From Flavobacterium denitrificans DSM 15936 (GTDB lineage: Bacteria; Bacteroidota; Bacteroidia; Flavobacteriales; Flavobacteriaceae), in NCBI RefSeq assembly GCF_000425445.1, contig NZ_KE384377.1, positions 986,070-1,050,069 of the forward strand: 64,000 nucleotides of DNA. The letters run 5' to 3'. The translations under genes and the position numbers were made by a program. Positions 1 through 8,062 of the stretch are shown here, piece after piece. Under the pieces are notes generated by a model, which did not search any database, was not told where the DNA came from, and saw nothing but the letters and a program-made list of their open reading frames with translations. Position 1 is the stretch's first letter. Each line of letters opens with the position of its first letter.

Positions 1-1509
1 AACTATCAAGGTGATGTAGTTTTTCAACCTGGTTATACTGTAGGTTACTTAGAGCAAGAGCCAATTCTTGATGATTCTAAAACAGTTATTGAAATTGTTC
101 GTGAAGGAGCAGCAGAAACAATGGCAGTTTTAGAAGAGTACAATCAAATCAATGATTTATTTGGTCTTCCAGAATATTATGAGGATCAAGATAAAATGGA
201 TAAATTGATGGACCGTCAGGCAGCTTTGCAAGATAAAATTGATGCTCTTGGTGCTTGGGAAATCGATACAAAATTAGAAATTGCAATGGATGCATTGCGT
301 ACGCCAGAAGGTGATACGCCGATTAAAAACCTTTCTGGAGGTGAGCGTCGTCGTGTAGCTTTATGTCGTTTGTTATTGCAACAACCAGATGTATTGCTTT
401 TGGATGAGCCTACCAACCATCTTGATGCTGAGTCGGTTCTTTGGTTAGAGCAACACTTGGCACAATATTCTGGAACTGTAATTGCTGTAACACACGACCG
501 TTATTTCTTGGATAATGTTGCTGGATGGATTTTAGAGTTAGATAGAGGAGAAGGTATTCCATGGAAAGGAAATTATTCTTCTTGGTTGGATCAAAAATCA
601 AACCGTTTGGCTCAAGAAGAAAAAGTAGCTTCTAAACGTAGAAAAACTTTAGAGCGTGAGTTGGAGTGGGTTCGTCAAGGTGCAAAAGGTCGTCAGACAA
701 AACAAAAAGCACGTTTACAGAACTATGACAAATTATTGAATGAAGATCAAAAGCAATTAGACGAGAAACTAGAGATTTATATCCCGAATGGTCCTCGTTT
801 AGGAACAAATGTTATTGAAGCTAAAAATGTTGCAAAAGCATTTGGAGATAAATTGTTATACGATAATTTGAACTTTACTTTGCCACAAGCTGGTATCGTA
901 GGAATTATTGGGCCTAACGGTGCTGGTAAATCGACTATTTTCAAAATGATTATGGGTGAGCAAGCTACAGACAGCGGAGAATTTTCAGTTGGAGAAACTG
1001 TAAAAATCGCTTACGTAGACCAGTCGCACGCTAATATTGATCCGAATAAATCTATTTGGGAAAACTTTGCAGATGGTCAGGAACTAATTATGATGGGCGG
1101 TAAGCAAGTAAACTCGAGAGCTTATTTATCACGTTTCAATTTTGGTGGTGGCGAGCAAAACAAAAAAGTATCAATGCTTTCTGGTGGAGAACGTAACCGT
1201 TTACACTTGGCAATGACTTTGAAAGAAGAAGGAAACGTACTTTTACTGGATGAGCCTACGAATGATCTTGACGTAAATACGCTTCGTGCACTTGAGGAAG
1301 GTTTGGAGAATTTTGCTGGTTGTGCCGTAATTATTTCTCACGACAGATGGTTCTTAGATAGAATTTGTACGCACATTCTAGCTTTTGAAGGGGATTCTGA
1401 AGTTTATTTCTTCGAAGGAAGTTTTACTGAATATGAAGAAAACAAAAAGAAACGTCTTGGTAATGATTTGACTCCAAAACGTATTAAATACAGAAAATTG
1501 ATTAGATAA
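1..1509 (+). CDS. ettA: EttA-type ABC-F ATPase, 5' end outside window
   Basis: This is the C-terminal 502 codons of an ABC-F protein. The frame is open from base 1, so the real start lies upstream. Visible are the signature LSGGERRRVAL and Walker B LLLDEPTNHLD of the first ABC domain, the lysine/arginine-rich inter-domain linker, and a complete second domain with Walker A GPNGAGKST, signature LSGGERNRL and Walker B LLLDEPTNDLD. ABC-F proteins bind the ribosomal E site and gate the start of elongation; the closing region around SFTEYEENKKKRLG is EttA-like. Other ABC-F subfamilies are less likely because the linker and C-terminus match EttA and there is no C-terminal extension. The gene ends at an intrinsic terminator. 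Confidence 0.9.
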   Translation, partial: NYQGDVVFQPGYTVGYLEQEPILDDSKTVIEIVREGAAETMAVLEEYNQINDLFGLPEYYEDQDKMDKLMDRQAALQDKIDALGAWEIDTKLEIAMDALRTPEGDTPIKNLSGGERRRVALCRLLLQQPDVLLLDEPTNHLDAESVLWLEQHLAQYSGTVIAVTHDRYFLDNVAGWILELDRGEGIPWKGNYSSWLDQKSNRLAQEEKVASKRRKTLERELEWVRQGAKGRQTKQKARLQNYDKLLNEDQKQLDEKLEIYIPNGPRLGTNVIEAKNVAKAFGDKLLYDNLNFTLPQAGIVGIIGPNGAGKSTIFKMIMGEQATDSGEFSVGETVKIAYVDQSHANIDPNKSIWENFADGQELIMMGGKQVNSRAYLSRFNFGGGEQNKKVSMLSGGERNRLHLAMTLKEEGNVLLLDEPTNDLDVNTLRALEEGLENFAGCAVIISHDRWFLDRICTHILAFEGDSEVYFFEGSFTEYEENKKKRLGNDLTPKRIKYRKLIR

Positions 1510-1532
1510 TTTTTCTAATCAATTTCAAATAT

Positions 1533-1575
1533 AAAATCCCAAATTCCAATTTATTAGTGAATTTGGGATTTTTGT
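1533..1575 (+). terminator. Intrinsic terminator after ettA
   Basis: A 14-bp perfect stem, AAAATCCCAAATTC paired with GAATTTGGGATTTT, is followed by a T-rich tract. It lies 24 bases after the ettA stop codon. Confidence 0.8.
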
Positions 1576-1604
1576 TTTATTAAGTTTTTCCGTTTTGTTT
1601 GTCA

Positions 1605-1695
1605 ATTTCGACGAAGGAGAAATCTTCATGAGAAACTTTTCACTGTTGAGCAGGCTTTGTCGAGCTACTTGCGAAGATTTCTCCTTCGTCGAAAT
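1605..1695. repeat. Long inverted repeat with ATTTCGAC core
   Basis: Two perfect 23-bp arms (1605-1627 and 1673-1695) begin and end with ATTTCGAC/GTCGAAAT and enclose a 45-base loop. There is no T-run after it and the ettA terminator already lies upstream, so it is not simply a terminator. A longer relative with the same arm ends lies at 50231-50328. It looks like a dispersed, REP-like palindromic element. Confidence 0.8.
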
Positions 1696-1727
1696 GAAAA
1701 GATTGAGCTAAATTGGAGTTTAAAATT

Positions 1728-2141
1728 TTACAAAAACTTAGATTTCAATTCTGGAGTAGGAATCATACAACTTTCTTTTTTGCCATACCAATTGTATCGA
1801 TTCTTCGCAACATAATCATAAATTCTGTCGCTTATAAAAATTGGTACGATTCTAAAAATTGGGATCAATTTCCAAAGGCCACCAAAATTTTTAGCGATTT
1901 CAAGTATTGCAGAAGATTTATAAAAATAAGCAGTTTCTGGATCATATAAGATAATGCTATCCATTTTTGAAAAACTAATTCCCAAATGTTTGCAGATTGA
2001 AATTCCTAAATCAGATTGCAGTGCAACAAATCTGAAAATATCTTTTTTGTCATGTTTGATAATAAATTGTACCGCAGAACTGCAGAGGTTGCAAACTCCG
2101 TCAAAAAGAACTATTTTTTTGTTTTTTGGAAGACTTTCCAT
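1728..2141 (-). CDS. DCC-family thiol-disulfide oxidoreductase-like protein (DUF393)
   Basis: A 137-residue protein, the usual size for the family. The defining motif DGVCNLC lies near residue 15, giving a CxxC pair in a thioredoxin-like setting, and the conserved LQSDLG and YKSSAIL blocks follow. The family is predicted to carry thiol-disulfide redox activity, but its substrate is unknown. The gene points toward ettA and is not in an obvious operon. The start is the ATG just before the conserved LFDGVCNLC block. The opposite-strand frames here are shadows. Confidence 0.85.
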   Translation of the reverse strand: MESLPKNKKIVLFDGVCNLCSSAVQFIIKHDKKDIFRFVALQSDLGISICKHLGISFSKMDSIILYDPETAYFYKSSAILEIAKNFGGLWKLIPIFRIVPIFISDRIYDYVAKNRYNWYGKKESCMIPTPELKSKFL

Positions 2142-2394
2142 TTTATTGTTTTAAAGTAAAAAAAATTATCAAAGCCCTATAAATTTAAAGAATTAGTTTT
2201 GTCTATTGATTTGTTAATTTTTATAAAATTAATAAATTAAAAATGACTTTCATAAATTGATTTTAATCGATTTTTAGAAAAAGGTAATCTTATTTTGCTT
2301 TTAAAATAAAAACGTCTATTAAATCGCTTTATTTTAATTTAAGTGTTTTTTATATTAATTTTTAAGTCTAAAAACTGTGACTGCGACTGAAAAT

Positions 2395-4560
2395 CTATTT
2401 TTTTACAGCTTCAACCAATTCCAGTTCATCCAAACTTACTTTCGAAGTAAAAATTCCATAATTAACCGTTGCTTTATTTTTTTCGATCGAATCAATACTT
2501 CCTACAGATCTTCCGTCAAGCATTCTTACTCGGTCGCCAACTTTTAAAATTGGTTTTGGTTTTTCTACGACAGGTTTTAGTTTTTTCTCTTTTTTCTCTT
2601 TTCGAATTTCTTCAACTTTTACCTGAACTTCAGCAATAATTTCTTTTTGTTTTTCGACTTTGGCCTTGACTTCTTTCGGAGTTCCTTTTTTGCGTTTTGA
2701 ATTTTCTATCTCAACAATTTTCAGAAATTCGCCAATTAGTTCTTTCTTGTTTTTGTTGTTGAAGTACTTTTCGGCAATATCATCAATTTTTTGTCCGATG
2801 TAAATTATTTTTTGATTACTGTCGTACAATTCTTGATAGCTTTCTAATTTTTGCTGAATTTTAGTATTGATGTTTTCCATCTTTTTGCTTTCCTCGCGCG
2901 CACGGGTTTCTTCTTCTTTTAAATTCAAAGAAGTTTTTTCCAGTTTCGATCGCTCTTTTTGAAGCGTTGCGATGGTTTTATCAAAACGAACTTTTCCAAC
3001 TTCGATTTTCTTTTTCGCACGATTAATCAGTCCAAACGGAATTCCATTTTTTTGAGCAACCTCAAAAGTAAACGAACTTCCTGCCTGACCCAAAGCCAAT
3101 TTATACATTGGTTCGAGAGATTTTTCGTCGAACATCATATTGGCATTTGTTGCGTATGGCAATTCGTTGGCAAGAATTTTTAAATTGGAATAATGCGTCG
3201 TGATAATTCCAAAAGCTTCACGATGGTAAAATTCTTCTAAGAAGATTTCAGCCAATGCTCCACCCAGTTCAGGATCAGAACCTGTACCAAATTCGTCAAT
3301 TAAAAACATTGTTTTTCTGTTGCATTTCTTCAAGAAATAATTCATGTTTTTTAATCTGTAACTGTATGTACTTAGGTGATTTTCAATGGATTGATTATCT
3401 CCAATGTCGGTTAAGATTCTGTCAAACAAGAAAGTTTCACTTCTTTCGTGAACCGGAATCAAAATTCCTGATTGCAACATTAATTGCAATAAACCAACCG
3501 TTTTTAAGGAAATAGTTTTTCCTCCCGCATTTGGTCCAGAAATGACAATAATTCGGTTTTCTTGTTTTAATTCGATCGTTTGTGGATGCGTAACTTCTTT
3601 TTTTTGTTTGTTGTTCAAATACAAAATTGGATGATAAGCTTCTCTAAAAAACAATCTTCTTTCTTCTGTAATTGTCGGCAAGATTGCATTGATTCTATTA
3701 GCATATTTTGCTTTCCCGGCAACAACATCAATATCACTTAAAAAATCTTGATATTCAATTAATAAAGGAAGATAAGGACGAATTACATTTGATAAATTCT
3801 TGAGAATTCTCGTAATTTCCTCTTTTTCTTCATATTCAAGATTTGCAAGTTCTCGAGAATATTTTAAAGTAGCTTCTGGTTCAATGTAAGCAATACTTCC
3901 AGTTTTTGAGCTTCCTAAGATAGAGCCTTTAACTTTTCGGCGATACATAGCGAGTACGGCTAGAACTCGTCGATTTTGTACAAAGCTTTCTTTAATATCG
4001 TCCAAATATCCTAAGCCATTATATTGTGTTAAGGCGACTCCAAAACTTTGGTTTACTTTTCCGCGAACCAAATTCATATTTTGGCGAATGCCAGCCAATG
4101 CTGGTGAAGCATTGTCTTTTATTTCTCCGTATTTATCTACAATAGCGTCAATTGAAGTAATTATATCTTTTGTTAATTCTACTCTTGAAGCTCGTGCGTT
4201 TAGATTTGGATAATAGTCGTCGAATTTTTTTAAGAAATTCAGCAAGACATTTGTTGTTGCGGAAAGATTCGCAATTTTTCTAAAACTTCCTACTTCAAGG
4301 AAGCTGTCTTCGATTGCTAAGAATTTGATTTCATGCGTGATTGCGTCAAATCCGTGATTCGGAATGGCGTTATTATTTTGAAAAGAAGACACATATTCCG
4401 ATGTCTGCATCAAAGACTGCATCAATTCTTCTTTATCTCTAAAAGGTTTTATAAGTAAAGCTTTTTCTTTTCCAATATCAGTACTGCAACCATCAGAAAT
4501 GGTTTCAAGCACGGTTGGAAATTGTAAATCTTGTAATGTTTTTTCTGTAATAGATACCAT
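2395..4560 (-). CDS. MutS2-like DNA mismatch/recombination ATPase lacking an Smr domain
   Basis: A 721-residue MutS-family protein. The clamp/lever core comes first, then Walker A GPNAGGKT at residues 342-349, Walker B FLIDEFGTGSDP and the THYSNLK block, followed by a long lysine/glutamate-rich coiled coil. The C-terminus is a small KOW-like barrel (VGDRVRMLDGRSVGSI) where typical MutS2 proteins carry an Smr endonuclease domain, and no such domain is visible here. MutS2 proteins act on branched DNA or collided ribosomes rather than in classical mismatch repair. I chose the ATG at 4560: the frame extends upstream only to a TTG that overlaps a promoter motif. Confidence 0.88.
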   Translation of the reverse strand: MVSITEKTLQDLQFPTVLETISDGCSTDIGKEKALLIKPFRDKEELMQSLMQTSEYVSSFQNNNAIPNHGFDAITHEIKFLAIEDSFLEVGSFRKIANLSATTNVLLNFLKKFDDYYPNLNARASRVELTKDIITSIDAIVDKYGEIKDNASPALAGIRQNMNLVRGKVNQSFGVALTQYNGLGYLDDIKESFVQNRRVLAVLAMYRRKVKGSILGSSKTGSIAYIEPEATLKYSRELANLEYEEKEEITRILKNLSNVIRPYLPLLIEYQDFLSDIDVVAGKAKYANRINAILPTITEERRLFFREAYHPILYLNNKQKKEVTHPQTIELKQENRIIVISGPNAGGKTISLKTVGLLQLMLQSGILIPVHERSETFLFDRILTDIGDNQSIENHLSTYSYRLKNMNYFLKKCNRKTMFLIDEFGTGSDPELGGALAEIFLEEFYHREAFGIITTHYSNLKILANELPYATNANMMFDEKSLEPMYKLALGQAGSSFTFEVAQKNGIPFGLINRAKKKIEVGKVRFDKTIATLQKERSKLEKTSLNLKEEETRAREESKKMENINTKIQQKLESYQELYDSNQKIIYIGQKIDDIAEKYFNNKNKKELIGEFLKIVEIENSKRKKGTPKEVKAKVEKQKEIIAEVQVKVEEIRKEKKEKKLKPVVEKPKPILKVGDRVRMLDGRSVGSIDSIEKNKATVNYGIFTSKVSLDELELVEAVKK

Positions 4561-4584
4561 TATATATCGTAAGTTGTAAGATTT

Positions 4585-4592
4585 CAAAGTTA
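4585..4592 (-). promoter_or_regulatory. Predicted -7 element of the mutS2-like gene
   Basis: On the minus strand this reads TAACTTTG, matching the Flavobacterium consensus TAnnTTTG, 25 bases before the ATG at 4560. I do not see a clear TTG -33 element. Confidence 0.5.
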
Positions 4593-4670
4593 CAAAGTTT
4601 TGAAAACTAAATTGTACTATTCATTAGTAGTTTGAAAAAAACTTTGCGTAATTTGTAATAAAATTTTAAA

Positions 4671-5342
4671 ATGAAGATTAATTTATCTCAAGATTGGCAG
4701 ACTGTTTTGAAAGACGAAATTCAGAAACCTTATTTTAAGGAATTGATGGATGCGCTGGATATTGAGTACAAAACACATACCTGCTATCCACCAGCTGAAT
4801 TGATTTTCTCTGCCTTTAATAATTGCAGTTTTTCAGACTTGAAAGTTGTAATTATTGGTCAAGATCCTTACCATGGAGAAGGAGAAGCCAATGGTTTGAG
4901 TTTTTCTGTAAATGATAATGTCAAAATCCCGCCCTCGCTTCGCAATATTTTTAGAGAAATAAATACCGATTTTGATTCGATTTTTATGCCAACTTCGGGC
5001 AATCTTGAAAAATGGGCACGGCAAGGCGTTTTGCTTTTGAATGCTTCTTTAACCGTGCGAAAAGATAGTCCAAATAGCCATAAACATTTGAAATGGAATC
5101 TTTTCACAGATGCAGTAATCCAGTCAATTTCCGACATAAAAGAAAATGTTGTTTTTCTTTTGTGGGGAAGTTTTGCTCAGAAAAAAGGCCTAAAGATTGA
5201 TCGTTCAAAACATCATGTTTTAGAATCTGGACATCCTTCACCAATGAGTGCTAATCAAGGAAAATGGTTTGGAAACAAACATTTCAGCCAAACGAATGCT
5301 TTTCTAGAATCAAAGAAAATTAAAGAAATAGAGTGGTTTTAA
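4671..5342 (+). CDS. ung: Uracil-DNA glycosylase
   Basis: A 223-residue family-1 uracil-DNA glycosylase that removes uracil from DNA to start base-excision repair. The catalytic water-activating loop GQDPYHGE is present, with Asp65 as the expected catalytic residue. The uracil-binding FSVN block and the C-terminal minor-groove loop GHPSPMSA follow. The length is standard and no key residue is missing. It is transcribed divergently from the mutS2-like gene, so two DNA-maintenance genes sit back to back. Confidence 0.97.
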   Translation: MKINLSQDWQTVLKDEIQKPYFKELMDALDIEYKTHTCYPPAELIFSAFNNCSFSDLKVVIIGQDPYHGEGEANGLSFSVNDNVKIPPSLRNIFREINTDFDSIFMPTSGNLEKWARQGVLLLNASLTVRKDSPNSHKHLKWNLFTDAVIQSISDIKENVVFLLWGSFAQKKGLKIDRSKHHVLESGHPSPMSANQGKWFGNKHFSQTNAFLESKKIKEIEWF

Positions 5343-5355
5343 GATTTCAGCGAAA

Positions 5356-5742
5356 CTATTTTTCAGTTTCTTTTTTGATAATGTCTTCTAAAACAGCTTT
5401 ATTTTCATAATTAACCACTTTTAGAATGATTTCCTGATTTTTTACTGTTTTTCCTTCAATGATATAAAGCTTTCCTTTTTTATATGGGATATTACTTTGG
5501 TCAAAATCAACATCTCCGTAAGTCAACGTGTTTTTAACATCTGCAGTGTCAACCCATTTTTCGTTTAAGGTTTGAACAGCTTTGTCTGAATATTGAAAAG
5601 GTTTTGTTCTCAGATTATTTAAAACTCTGGCATTTGGGAAATAATTGCAACGCGTATCTTTTCCAATAAAAAATCCTGATACGATAAAACATCCTAATAC
5701 AAGGCCAATAAGATAATATGCAAAACGGTGTACGAACTTCAT
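5356..5742 (-). CDS. DUF4258-type small membrane-anchored protein
   Basis: A protein of 128 residues from the ATG at 5742. It has one N-terminal hydrophobic segment (YYLIGLVLGCFIVSGFF) and then a soluble domain with RTKPFQYSDKA and a C-terminal GKLYIIEGKTVKNQEI block. The pattern resembles DUF4258 proteins of flavobacteria, whose function is unknown. The longer frame starts at a TTG inside the promoter motif, so the ATG is preferred. It converges on ung with only 13 bases between the two stop codons. Confidence 0.7.
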   Translation of the reverse strand: MKFVHRFAYYLIGLVLGCFIVSGFFIGKDTRCNYFPNARVLNNLRTKPFQYSDKAVQTLNEKWVDTADVKNTLTYGDVDFDQSNIPYKKGKLYIIEGKTVKNQEIILKVVNYENKAVLEDIIKKETEK

Positions 5743-5757
5743 GAAATAAATTTTTTG

Positions 5758-5765
5758 CAAAGGTA
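5758..5765 (-). promoter_or_regulatory. Predicted -7 element of the DUF4258-type gene
   Basis: On the minus strand this reads TACCTTTG (TAnnTTTG), 16 bases before the ATG at 5742. Confidence 0.5.
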
Positions 5766-5778
5766 CACTAAAGTTCCC

Positions 5779-6978
5779 TTAAAATACAAGTAAATTAATA
5801 TCGTTGTCTGGCAAATCAAACCAGTCGCCGATTGCCTTATTTGTAAGGATTCCGTGATACAAATAAATTCCGTTTTTAAGCCCTTTATTGCATCGAATTG
5901 CACTTTCTAAACCACCATCTTCGGCTATCTGATGAAGGTAAGGAGTTAATATGTTACTTATTGATAATGAGGCGGTTTTAGAGTATCGAGAAGGAATGTT
6001 TGGCACACAATAGTGTAAAACATTGTTTTTGATAAAGGTTGGTTTTTCGTGTGTCGTAACTTCAGAACTTTCAAAGCATCCGCCAGTATCAATGCTGACA
6101 TCCACAATTACGGCACCTTTTTTCATGTGCTCGACCATAGTTTCGGTTACTACAATCGGGCAACGTTCTTTTCCTCGCATCGCTCCGATCGCCACATCAC
6201 AACGACGTAAAGCCTTTAATAAACCTTTTTGTTGAATTGTTGAAGTGAAAATTCTTTGATTTAAATTGTTTTGCAAACGTCGCAATTTAGTAATTGAATT
6301 ATCAAAAACTTTTACGTTTGCGCCTAATCCGATAGCTGTTTTTGCAGCAAATTCACCTACAGTTCCAGCTCCAAGAATCACGACTTCAGTAGGGGGAACA
6401 CCTGTTATATTCCCAAATAAAAGTCCTTTTCCAAATTCGTCAGTAATCATCAATTCTGCAGCAATTAGGATTGAAGCAGTTCCAGCAATTTCACTTAAAG
6501 ATTTTACTGCGGGATACGATCCATCTTCGTCTTTAATATATTCAAAAGCTAATGCAGTAATTTTTTTTTGTGCCAAAGCTTCGAAGTACGCTTTCTTTTT
6601 TGTTTTAAGCTGAATGGCCGAAATAATAACTGTTTCAGGATTGATCATTTCGATTTCGGCTAGAGTAGGCGGTTCTACTTTTAGTAAAAACGGACAACCG
6701 AAAACTCTTTTGGTGTCTTTTGTGATTTCGGCGCCAGCATCTGCATATTCTTTGTCGGTATAGCTTGAACTTTCGCCAGCACCAGATTCAATCATAACGC
6801 GATGTCCTTCATAAGTAAGTGAATTTACAGCGTCAGGCGTCAGGCATATACGACGTTCCTGATAACTTGTTTCCTTAGGAATTCCTATAAAAAGTTCTCT
6901 TTTAAAACGACCTACCTCAAGTTTTTCTTCTTGTGGCAGTAATTGTTGTTTTGTAAATGGAGTTAACGTGATTGACAT
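5779..6978 (-). CDS. ald: Alanine dehydrogenase
   Basis: A 399-residue NAD-dependent alanine dehydrogenase, which interconverts alanine with pyruvate and ammonia. The N-terminal substrate domain carries KETSYQERRICLTPDAV and the block around ESGAGESSSYTDKEYADAG. The Rossmann domain has the dinucleotide loop VVILGAGTVGEFAAKTA. The conserved VDVSIDTGGCFE and VPNIPSRYSKTAS blocks are intact. It is slightly longer at the N-terminus than many alanine dehydrogenases, as is usual for the flavobacterial form. It stands alone, in the same direction as the DUF4258-type gene. Confidence 0.93.
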   Translation of the reverse strand: MSITLTPFTKQQLLPQEEKLEVGRFKRELFIGIPKETSYQERRICLTPDAVNSLTYEGHRVMIESGAGESSSYTDKEYADAGAEITKDTKRVFGCPFLLKVEPPTLAEIEMINPETVIISAIQLKTKKKAYFEALAQKKITALAFEYIKDEDGSYPAVKSLSEIAGTASILIAAELMITDEFGKGLLFGNITGVPPTEVVILGAGTVGEFAAKTAIGLGANVKVFDNSITKLRRLQNNLNQRIFTSTIQQKGLLKALRRCDVAIGAMRGKERCPIVVTETMVEHMKKGAVIVDVSIDTGGCFESSEVTTHEKPTFIKNNVLHYCVPNIPSRYSKTASLSISNILTPYLHQIAEDGGLESAIRCNKGLKNGIYLYHGILTNKAIGDWFDLPDNDINLLVF

Positions 6979-7062
6979 GGGTGTGCAAAAAATTAAAGGT
7001 ACAAATTACGCAAAAAGATTTAAAATTAGTGCAAAAATTCTGCTAATACTGTGATGTAAATG

Positions 7063-7536
7063 TTAAGATATTTTTTTCTCCATTTTAATGTCGGCCCTTT
7101 CGTAAATGCCCGATTCTAAAGGGATTTCAACGAAGCCAAATTTTTTATACAAATGAATTGCAGGAAGTAAAATTGTATTTGAGTATAAAAATAGCGTCTC
7201 AATATTATTTTCTTTAGCAACATTTATACAATGTTCTAGAAGTTTATTCCCAACTCCAAGGCCTTGCGCACTATCTGAAACTGCCATTTTGCTTAATTCA
7301 AATGTAGAATCATTTAGTTTTAATAATGAAGCCGTTCCGATAATTTCGTTATTATATCGAGCGTAAAAAATCATACCGCCTTTATCAATAATTTCTTCTT
7401 GCGGATTTGAAAGCGTGATTTTGTCTTTTTCTTCGACTCTGAAATATTTTTCCAGCCAAGCTATATTCAGCGTTTTGATGTGGTCTTTTAAATCTGAGGA
7501 AAAAGGGATTATTTCTACGTTCTGTGAGGTGTTCAT
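7063..7536 (-). CDS. GNAT-family N-acetyltransferase
   Basis: A protein of 157 residues from the ATG at 7536. The acetyl-CoA-binding motif A appears as MAVSDSAQGLGVGNKLLEH, followed by the IETLFLYSN strand and the LYKKFGFVEI helix-strand typical of the GNAT fold. The substrate cannot be predicted. It lies directly downstream of tsaE, in the same direction, and is probably cotranscribed. The longer frame starts at a TTG only 4 bases after the tsaE stop, so the ATG is preferred, but this is uncertain. Confidence 0.85.
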   Translation of the reverse strand: MNTSQNVEIIPFSSDLKDHIKTLNIAWLEKYFRVEEKDKITLSNPQEEIIDKGGMIFYARYNNEIIGTASLLKLNDSTFELSKMAVSDSAQGLGVGNKLLEHCINVAKENNIETLFLYSNTILLPAIHLYKKFGFVEIPLESGIYERADIKMEKKIS

Positions 7537-7573
7537 TTTTGTTGTTTTTTCTTTGTGAGTCTCTCGCAAAGTT

Positions 7574-7981
7574 TTATGCTAATTCTAAATTTCTTTTCCC
7601 ATCTGCCAATAACTCAATATTAATGGTAGAATACTCATCAGGTAGTAAATTCGCAATTTTTTCAGACCATTCAATAAAACACCAATTTCCAGAATACAAA
7701 TAATCATCAACGCCCATATCAAGTGCTTCGGTCTCTTTATTTAATCGGTAAAAATCAAAGTGATAAACCGTTTGATTATTAGGTGTTTGGTATTCGTTTA
7801 CCAAAGAAAAAGTAGGGCTGCTAGTTGCGTCTTGAACACCTAAAGTTTTGCATAATTGTTTGATCAAGGTTGTTTTTCCAACTCCCATTTCTCCGTTAAA
7901 AAGAATGATTTTTTTAGGATTTGAAGCAATAATCTGCTCTGCAACTTCTTGAATTTGATCTAATGAAAAAACAATGTTCAT
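7574..7981 (-). CDS. tsaE: tRNA threonylcarbamoyladenosine biosynthesis ATPase TsaE
   Basis: A 135-residue P-loop ATPase that supports TsaBCD in making t6A at position 37 of ANN-decoding tRNAs. Walker A GEMGVGKTT lies near residue 29, with SPTFSLVNEY, the YHFDFYRL block and the IEWSEK motif all in the family order. The length is typical. A GNAT gene follows immediately, and porX lies upstream in the same direction across a spacer with an inverted repeat. Confidence 0.95.
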   Translation of the reverse strand: MNIVFSLDQIQEVAEQIIASNPKKIILFNGEMGVGKTTLIKQLCKTLGVQDATSSPTFSLVNEYQTPNNQTVYHFDFYRLNKETEALDMGVDDYLYSGNWCFIEWSEKIANLLPDEYSTINIELLADGKRNLELA

Positions 7982-8010
7982 CTTTGTTTATTTTTAATAG
8001 TCTCAGTCCC

Positions 8011-8040
8011 AGTCTCAGTTTTCAGTTTTTAACTGAGACT
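8011..8040. repeat. Spacer inverted repeat of AGTCTCAGT words
   Basis: A perfect 10-bp stem (AGTCTCAGTT with AACTGAGACT) with a 10-base loop lies between porX and tsaE. It is flanked by further variants of the same word (AGTCTCAGTCCC before it and CTGCGACTGAAAA after it). There is no T-run on the coding (minus) side that would make it a strong terminator. Confidence 0.6.
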
Positions 8041-8062
8041 TTAAACTGCGACTGAAAACTTT

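Noticed and set aside
1713..1949. Plus-strand frame opposite the DCC-family gene
   Set aside because: It is a shadow of the minus-strand gene, whose DGVCNLC motif is clear.
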